This document shows positions 1 to 7,272 of a DNA stretch of 13,553 nt, one piece after another (the stretch's first letter is position 1; each line of letters starts with the position of its first letter). The position numbers and the translations under genes are program-made. A model generated the notes under the pieces. The model worked only from the letters and a program-made list of their open reading frames with translations, was not told the origin of the DNA and made no database searches. The stretch comes from Candidatus Atribacteria bacterium 1244-E10-H5-B2 (GTDB lineage: Bacteria > Atribacterota > JS1 > SB-45 > 34-128), in the NCBI GenBank assembly GCA_003575245.1, contig NMQN01000489.1, positions 1-13,553 on the forward strand, in the 5' to 3' direction.

Positions 1-96
1 ACTATAGTACATAATGGGTTAAATCTCCATGCTATGCCGACCTCGGTTCAGAATATTGTGATTGGTATGATTATTATATTTGCAGTATTTATTGAT
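1..96 (+). repeat. Left arm of an inverted repeat: inverted copy of a permease segment
   Basis: Read on the plus strand this segment encodes the same 32 residues (Thr280 to Asp311) as the minus-strand permease at 226-1221. It is the reverse complement of 289-384, where position n pairs with 385-n. I find one mismatch (87/298), which is synonymous in the permease frame (GTA versus GTG, Val). Homology stops abruptly after position 96. The plus frame then runs on out of homology to a stop at 130-132, so this is not a working permease. The repeat may extend left of the window. A chimeric join at a contig end or a real inversion could both produce it. Confidence 0.9.
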
Positions 97-167
97 CCAA
101 GAAGACTCTTCTTAATCTTGCTATCGAAATAATTAAAATCGCTGGTGTATACCTTAAATTTTACCAT
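97..167 (-). pseudogene. N-terminal fragment of a second D-2-hydroxyacid dehydrogenase
   Basis: An ATG at 167-165 is preceded by AAGGAG at 182-177 with a 9-nt spacer. It opens a frame beginning MVKFKVYTSDFNYFDSKIKK and continuing S-L-L-G. Aligned without gaps to the dehydrogenase at 4598-5578 from its second Met, 11 of 24 residues are identical (F4, K5, V6, S9, D10, Y13, D15, I18, S21, L23 and the Met). From position 96 down, the frame enters the inverted permease copy and stops at 48-50, so everything after about residue 24 is missing. The fragment lies 58 nt downstream of permease 2, where an operon gene would be expected. It is either a real gene whose sequence is cut off by a chimeric join or a gene broken by an inversion. 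The family call rests on this short match only. Confidence 0.65.
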
Positions 168-225
168 TCCAATCTACTCCTTAAATAAATTGCAAATCTT
201 CTAAAAAAACAATGTTCAGCCTATA

Positions 226-1221
226 TTAGCTTTTGGTTCTTCGTGATGCCAGTCTAGAAAATATTTCTCCCAAATCTCTCCGCCACATATCAATAAACAC
301 TGCAAATATAATAATCATACCAATCACAATATTCTGAACCGAGGTCGGCATAGCATGGAGATTTAACCCATTATGTACTATAGTAATAATCGATGCTCCA
401 AAAAATGTAGCAATAATATCTCCTTTACCCCCTCCAAGACTAGCACCTCCTACAACTGCAGCAGCTATTGCAGAAAGCTCCATGCCAACACCATAATTTG
501 GAGATCCAGAATTAAGCCTGGCTGCCATTAACACGGACCCAAAGCTGGCCATTACTCCTGCAAAAATAAAGGACATCACAACTGTTTTCTTTACATTAAT
601 CCCAGAAAACCTCGCCGCCGCTGCATTACCTCCTACAGCATATATTTCGCGACCCAGTTCAGTATATCTCATTATTAAGGAAAAAAGTATGAAGAAGAAA
701 AATACGTAAAAGAATACATAAGGAATACCAAGAATTTTTCCATAAAAGATTTCAGTTAAAGTGTCAGATATTGAGAAGATAGGCGATCCGTTATTAAATA
801 AAAAAGCAAAACCACGGAATATAGTCATAGAAGCAAGAGTTGTGACAAATGATGGTATTCGCAGATGTGCTGTCAGTACCCCGTTCCAAAACCCCAAAAG
901 AGCCCCTATTATTACAATTAGAATGATTGCAAACGGGGCAGGAATTCCTAAAAACTTGATCATCGAAGCGAGAATCATCGTAAGTAAAGCAATTGCTGAA
1001 CCTGGAGAAAGATCGATTCCTCCCGCGATGATGACTAAGGTAGAGCCAATCGCTACCAGAGATACTATACTTACCTGTAACATTAAGTTTCTCAGATTAC
1101 CCGGAGTGAAAAATCTATCAGTAGTTAATCCGACGATAATAATTACAATAATAAGAGCTATAAGTGGTCCGATATACGATGATGCTTTTCTTTTTTTAAT
1201 ATTTAACATATTGTTTTTCAA
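226..1221 (-). CDS. Ribose/CUT2-type ABC transporter permease 2 (RbsC family)
   Basis: Inner-membrane permease of a carbohydrate-uptake ABC transporter, 331 aa, the usual length for RbsC-type proteins, and mostly hydrophobic with about eight to ten membrane segments. Family motifs in order are GGIDLSPGS (67-75), IPSFVTTLASM (122-132), GGNAAAARFSGI (198-209) and VVGGASLGGGKG (257-268). The chosen start is a TTG at 1221-1219 with AGGAG six nt upstream (1232-1228). The ATG at 1209 is an alternative but has an unsuitable 18-nt spacing. The gene begins 15 nt after the stop of its ATPase partner, so the two are co-transcribed and probably form one complex with binding protein 2. Codons 280-311 are duplicated in inverted orientation at 1-96. 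The transported sugar cannot be deduced. Confidence 0.93.
   Translation of the reverse strand: MKNNMLNIKKRKASSYIGPLIALIIVIIIVGLTTDRFFTPGNLRNLMLQVSIVSLVAIGSTLVIIAGGIDLSPGSAIALLTMILASMIKFLGIPAPFAIILIVIIGALLGFWNGVLTAHLRIPSFVTTLASMTIFRGFAFLFNNGSPIFSISDTLTEIFYGKILGIPYVFFYVFFFFILFSLIMRYTELGREIYAVGGNAAAARFSGINVKKTVVMSFIFAGVMASFGSVLMAARLNSGSPNYGVGMELSAIAAAVVGGASLGGGKGDIIATFFGASIITIVHNGLNLHAMPTSVQNIVIGMIIIFAVFIDMWRRDLGEIFSRLASRRTKS
289..384 (-). repeat. Right arm of the inverted repeat, inside permease 2
   Basis: This is the in-gene partner of the copy at 1-96, lying near the 3' end of the permease gene (codons 280-311). The two arms are separated by 192 nt that hold the permease stop, a 58-nt gap and the dehydrogenase start. 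This arm sits in an intact family-typical reading frame, so it is the original and 1-96 the displaced copy. Confidence 0.9.
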
Positions 1222-1236
1222 TTTATGCTCCTAATT

Positions 1237-2757
1237 CTAAACTTGATTTACAAATGCTTTTTCTATCAAATATTTTTTGTTGATATTTTTTACTTCTTCG
1301 ACAGCAATTATTTTTCCTTTATTTACAATACCAATACGATCACTCATCGCTAAGAGTTCTTCAAAATCAGAGCTTATAAATATTACACCCTTCCCGTGAC
1401 TTGTGATGTCATTAATCAGTCTGTAAACTTCCACTTTAGCACCAATATCAATTCCCTGTGTGGGTTCATCCAAGATAAAGATATTAGCCTCACAAAACAT
1501 CCAACGTGCAATTATAACTTTTTGCTGATTTCCTCCAGATAGAAATTCAACAGATTGTTCAACTGCCGTTGGTGTGATTTTTAATTTGTCAATGTATTCC
1601 TTAGCAAAAATTTCTTCTTTGTTTAGATCTAAAATTCCACAATGAACAATTTTCTTTAATTTGGCAATCGATACATTATTCACTCCATTAAAATTCATAA
1701 ATAGACCGTTATATTTCCGATTTTCAGTAAGCAATGCAACTCCGCATTTAATCGCCTCTCTGGGTGTAGTAAATTTTTCCTTGGTCATTACCACTTGACA
1801 GTTTTGAAGTTTAATACTCCCATCCGTAATGTCGTCAATTCCAAAAATCGCATGACCAATTTCTGTCCTTCCAGATCCTATTGAACCTGCTAAACCAAAT
1901 ACTTCGCCTTGATGTACTGTAAAGCTCACACCGTTTATACCTTTTTTGGTATGAATGTCGGATACTGTCAGCAATGTATCATTAGTTCGATTAATTTGCT
2001 TAGGATAATGCTCCTTGACATCGTGGCCAATCATCAAATTAATTATTTCTTTAACCTTTATCCTACCTTTTGCTCTATCACCTACTACCTCACCATCCTT
2101 AAGAACAGTTACACGATCCATTACACTGAGCTCGTCTAAACGGTGAGTAATATATATAATACCATACCCTTGCATCGCCATATTAAGTACAATTTCATGT
2201 AATCTCTTCGTTTCCTCCATCCCTATGGCTGCTGACGGCTCATCCATAATAATCAGATTTGCATTCCTTGATAACGCCTTAGCAATTTCTACCATTTGCT
2301 GTTGTGCAATAGATAAATCTGCAACTATATTGAGTGGATCGAGATCAATCCCCAATTTTTTCAAAATTACTGAACTTTTCTTAACTATTTCTTGCCAATC
2401 AACTATAAATGGGAATCTTTCTTTTCGTGGTAATCGACCAATATAAATGTTCTCCGCAACCGTTAAACTTGGAACAAGCGATAATTCCTGGTAAATCGTT
2501 GCCACACCAAGCGAGCATGCCATCATCGGATCATGTATTACAATTGGATTTCCTCGATAAAATATCTTTCCTGATGTCGGTTGGTAAACCCCGGACAGGC
2601 ATTTAACTATAGTAGACTTACCACTTCCATTCTCACCTATCATACCATGTACTTCACCACTATAAATCTTTAGAGAAAGATTATTAATTGCCTTTACTCC
2701 GGGAAATACTTTTGTGACATTTTTCATTTCCCATAACAGTTCCTTTATCTCATTCAT
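1237..2757 (-). CDS. Ribose/CUT2-type ABC transporter ATPase 2 (RbsA/MglA family, duplicated ABC domains)
   Basis: Cytoplasmic ATPase of 506 aa with two fused nucleotide-binding domains, typical of RbsA/MglA/XylG. Domain 1 has Walker A GENGSGKST (41-49), Q-loop Gln90, signature LSIAQQQ (148-154) and Walker B MDEPSAA (171-177). Domain 2 has the family's degenerate Walker A GSIGSGRTE (291-299), TENRK (344-348, usually (P/E)EDRK), a canonical LSGGNQQ (406-412) and ILDEPTQG (428-435). A lysine-lacking second Walker A is normal in this family, implying that hydrolysis is carried mainly by one site. Start ATG at 2757; the GAAGG-like ribosome site lies rather far upstream (about 13 nt). It is preceded by a hairpin that separates it from the binding-protein gene, and followed 15 nt later by the permease. 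Confidence 0.94.
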   Translation of the reverse strand: MNEIKELLWEMKNVTKVFPGVKAINNLSLKIYSGEVHGMIGENGSGKSTIVKCLSGVYQPTSGKIFYRGNPIVIHDPMMACSLGVATIYQELSLVPSLTVAENIYIGRLPRKERFPFIVDWQEIVKKSSVILKKLGIDLDPLNIVADLSIAQQQMVEIAKALSRNANLIIMDEPSAAIGMEETKRLHEIVLNMAMQGYGIIYITHRLDELSVMDRVTVLKDGEVVGDRAKGRIKVKEIINLMIGHDVKEHYPKQINRTNDTLLTVSDIHTKKGINGVSFTVHQGEVFGLAGSIGSGRTEIGHAIFGIDDITDGSIKLQNCQVVMTKEKFTTPREAIKCGVALLTENRKYNGLFMNFNGVNNVSIAKLKKIVHCGILDLNKEEIFAKEYIDKLKITPTAVEQSVEFLSGGNQQKVIIARWMFCEANIFILDEPTQGIDIGAKVEVYRLINDITSHGKGVIFISSDFEELLAMSDRIGIVNKGKIIAVEEVKNINKKYLIEKAFVNQV

Positions 2758-2802
2758 CGTTACAAATGACCCTTCTTTAATCCCAAAGATATAAATTATT
2801 CA

Positions 2803-2841
2803 CAGCTGGCTCCCTTCCAATTAGTGGAAGAGAGTCAGCTG
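2803..2841 (-). promoter_or_regulatory. Intercistronic hairpin between binding protein 2 and ATPase 2
   Basis: Positions 2803-2818 pair with 2826-2841 around a 7-nt loop: a 16-position stem starting with CAGCTG, with one mismatch and one possible G-U pair. On the transcribed strand it is not followed by a run of T, so it is not a standard intrinsic terminator. A hairpin directly after a binding-protein gene often protects the upstream mRNA from 3' exonucleases or reduces read-through. A similar element occurs in the equivalent place of the other transporter (8823-8853). The structure is read directly from the sequence; the role is inferred. Confidence 0.75.
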
Positions 2842-2885
2842 CGGTTTTAAATACTACATTAATTAAATACCAAAATATTAATTTG

Positions 2886-3965
2886 TTAATACTGCTTTGA
2901 AGGCTTTGGATACAAAGTTTCGGGATGTTGCAGATATTTGAGCACATTAGATTTATCAACAATCACCGTAGGCGTTTCAACATACCCACCCTTGTAATTT
3001 CCATAAAGGCCATCTAAAGCCACTTGCAATGCAATTCGACCCATTAAATAAGGTGTAGTATTTACCGTTGCGGTAACCTTCCCAGCTTCAATCTCTTCAA
3101 GAGCTGCGGTATCCCCATCATTACCAAGGAGGATAAGATCCTTAAGTCCCAATGAAGCAGAAGCTTTTTCTGTTCCCATTATCATGTAGTCGTTTGCAGC
3201 AAAAATGAGGTTAATATCAGGATGTGCCTGTAATATATCCATCCCAGCAACATTCCCTCCTTCAACATTCCATTTTCCGTCAAGGCTGGAAACAATGGTA
3301 AAATTATTTAAAGTCTCAACAACATCAACAAATCCCCCAATTCTTTCTGTAGAATGATACCCTGGCTGGCCTTCGATTAAGCCGACGATTACCTCTTTCC
3401 CATTCATTAATTTTTTGGCATATTCACCCATCTTTCGCGTTCCATTCCTTTGGTTGTAACCTACAACTCCGTGAATGGGTGTGGGAAAATCAGGAATGTC
3501 TGAATTTACAATTATTACCTCAATTCCTTTATCAACCGCCTGTTTGACAAGAGGAGCAGCAGCAAATTCATCATGGGTAGATAAAATAATGATGTCAACG
3601 CCACGAGTAATAACATCCTGAATCATTCCCATTTGTCCCATGATATCTGCACCGCTCTGGGGTGCAAGCATAAATGATTCTGCGCCCACCTCTTCTGCTA
3701 AATTTTTAATACCTTCACCAATAGCCATATAATAATTAAACTCAGTAGCCGGAGGCATATAGGCAATGATTGGAGCGTCCCCTTCTTTATATTTCAAATT
3801 TTCAAACCCCGCTTGAGCTTTGATGTAAACAGATTCGGCGTATTTCTCTTTTTCCACATAAGAGAATTCACCCTTTGCCTCCACTCCCTGACCACCAATA
3901 AAGGCTTGCGGTAAAACACTCAGCACAAATACAGTTACCAGAAAAATTTTTAAAATTCTTTTCAT
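2886..3965 (-). CDS. Periplasmic sugar-binding protein 2 of the ABC transporter (RbsB-like, Peripla_BP_4 type)
   Basis: Secreted solute-binding protein of 359 aa. The start chosen is the ATG at 3965-3963 because AAGGAGG lies six nt upstream; an in-frame extension up to 3995 has no good ribosome site. A Sec signal peptide follows: basic MKRILK, a hydrophobic core (about 8-20) and a probable cut after VEA (about residue 30). No lipobox cysteine is present, so the mature protein should be free in a periplasm. The mature part has the two-lobe pattern of the family: an opening strand (APIIAYMPP), then GVDIIILS, the inter-lobe region around IEVIIVNSD, NLIFAANDYMIMG and LILLGNDGD. It heads the second transporter set. 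Substrate unknown; a sugar or related polyol is the family's usual ligand. Confidence 0.9.
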   Translation of the reverse strand: MKRILKIFLVTVFVLSVLPQAFIGGQGVEAKGEFSYVEKEKYAESVYIKAQAGFENLKYKEGDAPIIAYMPPATEFNYYMAIGEGIKNLAEEVGAESFMLAPQSGADIMGQMGMIQDVITRGVDIIILSTHDEFAAAPLVKQAVDKGIEVIIVNSDIPDFPTPIHGVVGYNQRNGTRKMGEYAKKLMNGKEVIVGLIEGQPGYHSTERIGGFVDVVETLNNFTIVSSLDGKWNVEGGNVAGMDILQAHPDINLIFAANDYMIMGTEKASASLGLKDLILLGNDGDTAALEEIEAGKVTATVNTTPYLMGRIALQVALDGLYGNYKGGYVETPTVIVDKSNVLKYLQHPETLYPKPSKQY

Positions 3966-4022
3966 TTTGTCCCTCCTTAAAGACATTTTTTTCAAAATCT
4001 CCAGATTCTAATTAAATTTTTT

Positions 4023-4032
4023 ACCACCTCCT
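4023..4032 (-). promoter_or_regulatory. Start-less strong Shine-Dalgarno sequence upstream of binding protein 2
   Basis: AGGAGGTGGT on the minus strand overlaps the stop codon of the VOC gene (4033-4031). It matches the anti-Shine-Dalgarno complement AGGAGGTG perfectly, yet no ATG, GTG or TTG follows at usable spacing. The actual ribosome site of the binding-protein gene lies about 50 nt further on. It could be a ribosome standby or mRNA-stabilising site, or a remnant of a lost start. Confidence 0.5.
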
Positions 4033-4528
4033 AACTGTATTTTTCTCGGTTTGCATACATTTCAGCATAAGTGCAGTCATAAAATTCAAAGATGTTTCCG
4101 AATGGGTCTTCACAATAGAGAAGTCTGCAACCTGGGAATACTTCCCAAATCTTGCTCCTGACTTTTCCGCCATTCTTCTCAACCTTCTTCATACTTTCCT
4201 CAAGATTAGAAGAAGTGAACGCTATATGAAAGATTCCTGTTTTCCAATATTCAAAGTTATTTTCTCGGCGCTCTGCCGCTGGATCTTTGAATTCAAATAA
4301 CTCGATACCGACACCATCTGCTGTAGTCATATGAGCAATTCTAAAATGTTTCATTCTGCTCCCAAAAATGTCAATACAAAGTTCCCCGATACCAGTGTCA
4401 TCAGCTTTAATTCCTTCTGGACCCATTATCAGTCTTAGCCCAAAGACTTTTCTGTAAAAATCAATTGCTTTTTCCAAATCAGTAACCGAAACTCCCACGT
4501 GATTAAAAGGATACCTGTAATTTATCAT
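4031..4528 (-). CDS. VOC (glyoxalase/dioxygenase fold) metalloprotein
   Basis: Cytoplasmic protein of 165 aa with two beta-alpha-beta-beta-beta halves of the vicinal-oxygen-chelate superfamily. The first half opens with FNHVGVSVTDLEKAIDFY (His10) and ends with an IELFEF strand (Glu77 or Glu79). The second opens with FHIAFTSSNLEE (His101) and ends with DPFGNIFEFYD (Glu148). His10, an acidic residue in the fourth strand, His101 and Glu148 are the positions expected to bind the divalent metal. Start ATG 4528 has AAGGAGG eight nt upstream. VOC proteins include glyoxalase I, epimerases and ring-cleaving dioxygenases, and sequence alone does not decide among them. Its place next to a hydroxyacid dehydrogenase and a cyclase suggests isomerisation or cleavage of a small oxo- or hydroxy-acid intermediate. 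Confidence 0.85.
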   Translation of the reverse strand: MINYRYPFNHVGVSVTDLEKAIDFYRKVFGLRLIMGPEGIKADDTGIGELCIDIFGSRMKHFRIAHMTTADGVGIELFEFKDPAAERRENNFEYWKTGIFHIAFTSSNLEESMKKVEKNGGKVRSKIWEVFPGCRLLYCEDPFGNIFEFYDCTYAEMYANREKYS

Positions 4529-4597
4529 TTGAATAACCTCCTTTGAATTTTTTACTTCTATTTTTTTTATTTCTCTTGCCGACGCTGGATTTTAACT

Positions 4598-5578
4598 TCA
4601 GAGAGCATATCGTGGCTTTTTACCGAGCAATACTGCTTTTACCTCTTCTGCTGCTGTTCTCCTGGCTTCCGTAATTGATTCCTCAGAATAGTACGCAGAG
4701 TGTGGCGTGATAAGACAGTTTTTAAGTTTTAATAGCGGATTAGCTCGGTAATTCCAGTGTTTTTGTTTAGCTGGTTCATCTTCAATATCGTCGAGACCAG
4801 CTGCAGCAATCCTACCTTCCGAAAGAGCCTTATAAAGAGCTTTGTTATCAACTATTGGTCCTCGAGCTGTATTAATTAAAATCGCATTCTTCTTCATTTT
4901 TTTGAGTTCTAACTCGCCTATTAGGTGACGTGTGTCAGATGAAAGTGGCACTTGTGCGCAGAGAATATCAGAATTGTCTAAAATTGTACCAAAGTCTACT
5001 TTCTTTACACCTTCTTCCTTCATAAAGAAGTTGTCTACATTAGGATCGTATGCCATCACTGTAAATTTTAACGCCCTTGCCTTTCTTGCTATATTCCGAC
5101 CGATTTTTCCAAAACCTATGATGCCGAAGATCTGCATTTCAAATCTATGAATTGGTGTACCTGAATTTAACCAATGCCATTTCCCGCATCTTGTAGAATC
5201 AACATACATAGGAATCCTTCTGGCCAGTGTAAGAGCAAGCGCTATCGCATGATCAGCGACTTCATCGATACAATAATATGGGACATTCGTAACAATTATC
5301 CCTCTTTTACGGCACGTTTCAACGTCAAGAATATCCACACCTGTCCCATATCTCGCGATAATCTTGCACCTGCAAAGCTTTTTAATAACATCCTGCCTGA
5401 TCTCTGCATATTGCTGAAGAATAGCGTCAGCGTCTGTAATGTACTTTAACAATGCTTTCCCCCCACTTTTACACTGTGCATCAACAACCTCTGCACCAAT
5501 GGGCTCCAATATACTCTCCTCAATACTCAAATCCGAATAATCACGATCGCTGATGACGACCTTGAATCTTCTCATCAT
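4598..5578 (-). CDS. D-isomer-specific 2-hydroxyacid dehydrogenase (NAD-dependent, PGDH/CtBP-like)
   Basis: Cytoplasmic oxidoreductase of 326 aa, normal for the family, interconverting a 2-hydroxyacid and the 2-oxoacid with NAD(H). The NAD-binding motif GFGKIG lies at 155-160, with an acidic residue ending the next strand (AYDPN, Asp178) favouring NAD over NADP. The catalytic triad is Arg239 (NTARGPIVD), Glu268 (GLDDIEDEP) and His293 (TPHSAYYS). Ser294-Ala-Tyr replaces the Ile/Thr-Gly-Gly common after TPH in phosphoglycerate dehydrogenases, as in CtBP-like members. Two adjacent ATGs (5578 and 5575) follow an AAGAAGGTG site and either could initiate. It starts 37 nt after the cyclase stop. A short fragment of a paralogue appears at 97-167 behind permease 2. 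The exact substrate is not predictable. Confidence 0.92.
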   Translation of the reverse strand: MMRRFKVVISDRDYSDLSIEESILEPIGAEVVDAQCKSGGKALLKYITDADAILQQYAEIRQDVIKKLCRCKIIARYGTGVDILDVETCRKRGIIVTNVPYYCIDEVADHAIALALTLARRIPMYVDSTRCGKWHWLNSGTPIHRFEMQIFGIIGFGKIGRNIARKARALKFTVMAYDPNVDNFFMKEEGVKKVDFGTILDNSDILCAQVPLSSDTRHLIGELELKKMKKNAILINTARGPIVDNKALYKALSEGRIAAAGLDDIEDEPAKQKHWNYRANPLLKLKNCLITPHSAYYSEESITEARRTAAEEVKAVLLGKKPRYAL

Positions 5579-5615
5579 CTCTCACCTTCTTCATCTTATT
5601 TTTCAAATATTGAGC

Positions 5616-6254
5616 TTACGCAATTTCTGCGAAGGCTCTTACTGGGAAACCGTCAACGTCTTTTATTTTCAGAGGTATAGCATAGAACGTGAATGTTTCG
5701 GTGCTGATCCTATCAAGATAAGCAAGTCCCTCTACTAATAGAATCCCGGCACTAAGGAGTATTTTGTGCGCATCAGGGTTATCTTCCCAGTTCAACGTTG
5801 GTGACTCAACTGCAAGCATCTTGATTTTCTTTTGAACAAGGTACTTTACCGCTTCAGTCGAGACATTTGGATTGTCATAGCCATACTCATGGGAAGGAAA
5901 CTTTTTATACCAGTCTGTTCGTAAGATAATTATGTCATCACGAGATATTACGGAATCATAACTTTCTATTTCCTTACGTGTTATTAGTTCCTTTGCTTTT
6001 TTGTAAGAAAAGTCTAATAGTCGGGCATTACCGATTAGACGATCAAGAGGTACTCTGTCGAGAGTAACTCCTTGTTCGAGAAAATGATACGGAGCATCAA
6101 TATGGGTGCCTACATGTGAACTGAGAATCACTTGAGATAGGTTATATCCGTCCTGATAAATGCTTCTGTATTTATTAACAAAGGTGATTGGATCCAGGTC
6201 AAGTGCACGGGTACCGTCTTCAAGCATTAATGTCAAATCCAAAAACTTTCTCAT
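5616..6254 (-). CDS. Cyclase family metal hydrolase (kynurenine formamidase-like)
   Basis: Protein of 212 aa, matching the usual length of the PF04199 cyclase family, whose members hydrolyse amides or esters such as N-formylkynurenine with divalent metals. The full metal motif HVGTHIDAPYHF is at 47-58 (His47, His51, Asp53, His57). The later motif reads AVESPTLN (148-155), where many homologues have D-(T/S)-P-S-x-D, followed by AHKILLSAGILLVEGL with His163 and Glu175. The start is the ATG at 6254-6252, with AAGGAGG seven nt upstream; longer in-frame extensions have no such site. It lies just after permease 1 (22 nt gap) and before the dehydrogenase. No tryptophan-degradation genes are nearby, so kynurenine is unlikely as the substrate; a lactone or amide of a hydroxyacid is an inference. 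Confidence 0.9.
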   Translation of the reverse strand: MRKFLDLTLMLEDGTRALDLDPITFVNKYRSIYQDGYNLSQVILSSHVGTHIDAPYHFLEQGVTLDRVPLDRLIGNARLLDFSYKKAKELITRKEIESYDSVISRDDIIILRTDWYKKFPSHEYGYDNPNVSTEAVKYLVQKKIKMLAVESPTLNWEDNPDAHKILLSAGILLVEGLAYLDRISTETFTFYAIPLKIKDVDGFPVRAFAEIA

Positions 6255-6276
6255 TTTTATACCTCCTTTATTAATC

Positions 6277-7272
6277 TTATTTTTTCTTAAATTTATCAAG
6301 CGCAATTGCACTAAGGAGAATTGCACCTGTAAACACTTGTTGCCAGTAGATGCCTATCCCGGCAATGTTCAGCGCGTTTATCAAAAGCTCAAGCAAGAAA
6401 GCACCCAGAACTGCGCCAAGAACAGTACCTTCACCCCCTCTAAACGATGCCCCACCTATTACACAGGCTGCAAGAACTGGAAGGGGTGTGCTTTCGCCAA
6501 TTGTTACTGACGCCATCCCCATCCGAGCCGTCATACAAATCCCGGCTATTCCAGCAAATAATGCCACTATGACATAATTTAAAATTTTTATCCTTTCAAC
6601 ATTAATTCCACACATTGTAGCTGCTTCCTGATTGCTTCCCACATAATAACTTAATCTGAACAGATATGACTTCCTGAATAAAAAATCGCCCACTATTGCT
6701 ATTATAAAAAAGTAATAAACGGGATACTGAAAGCCTTGGAATGTACCTTGGCCGATTTGGTTGAATGAATCTGGCAAGTTAATTATCGCGTGTCCATTGG
6801 AAATTACCAGAAGCAGACCTCTGACTATTATCATCGAAGCAAGAGTTGTTATAAATGGATCGAACTTCAACTTAGAAATAAATAGTCCATTTAGAAAACC
6901 CACTGCTCCAGCTGAAAGGAGAGCGAAAATCACAGAAAAAGTCACAGGAATTCCAGCTCTAAGGGAAATCCCGGCTATAATTCCAGCTAATGCAAGCGTG
7001 GAACCGACAGAGAGATCAAGCCCGCCGGTCACCAGAACCCCTGTCATCCCGACACTGATAATTCCAATCATTGTCGTACCAACAAGCAGCCCTCGTATAT
7101 TAGTTAGTGTAAGAAAAAAGGGAGAAATGAACTTCATAACAATTATTATCATCAGAAGAGCTACAGCAAGAATAAATTCTCGGGACTGCAATAGACTCTT
7201 TAGAAGTTTAGCTTTTCCTTCCTTCTTTATTGATGGACCCACTAAAGGACCTTCTCTAACTTCAGATTCCAT
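6277..7272 (-). CDS. Ribose/CUT2-type ABC transporter permease 1 (RbsC family)
   Basis: Inner-membrane permease of 331 aa with a polar N-terminal tail (about 30 residues) and then eight to ten hydrophobic segments. Motifs are GGLDLSVGS (83-91), FDPFITTLASM (137-147), GSNQEAATMCGI (212-223) and VIGGASFRGGEG (271-282), in the same order as in permease 2 but with clearly different sequence, so the two are not a recent duplication. ATG 7272 overlaps the end of the ATPase gene by 11 nt, with GAAGG eight nt upstream inside that gene, which points to coupled translation. It should form a channel with ATPase 1 and receive substrate from binding protein 1. The cyclase gene follows after 22 nt, tying the enzyme module to this transporter. 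Confidence 0.93.
   Translation of the reverse strand: MESEVREGPLVGPSIKKEGKAKLLKSLLQSREFILAVALLMIIIVMKFISPFFLTLTNIRGLLVGTTMIGIISVGMTGVLVTGGLDLSVGSTLALAGIIAGISLRAGIPVTFSVIFALLSAGAVGFLNGLFISKLKFDPFITTLASMIIVRGLLLVISNGHAIINLPDSFNQIGQGTFQGFQYPVYYFFIIAIVGDFLFRKSYLFRLSYYVGSNQEAATMCGINVERIKILNYVIVALFAGIAGICMTARMGMASVTIGESTPLPVLAACVIGGASFRGGEGTVLGAVLGAFLLELLINALNIAGIGIYWQQVFTGAILLSAIALDKFKKK

Noticed and set aside
1..132. Plus-strand open frame carrying the permease C-terminal sequence, stopping at 130-132
   Set aside because: It is only the inverted copy plus out-of-frame dehydrogenase sequence; after codon 32 homology to permeases ends, so it is not a second permease gene within this window.
761..1234. 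Plus-strand open frame of 157 codons
   Set aside because: It lies fully antisense to permease 2, has no ribosome site and its composition is what the opposite strand of a membrane protein gives.
3966..3995. Upstream in-frame extension of binding protein 2
   Set aside because: The AAGGAGG site six nt before the ATG at 3965 lies inside this extension, and a clean signal peptide starts at 3965.
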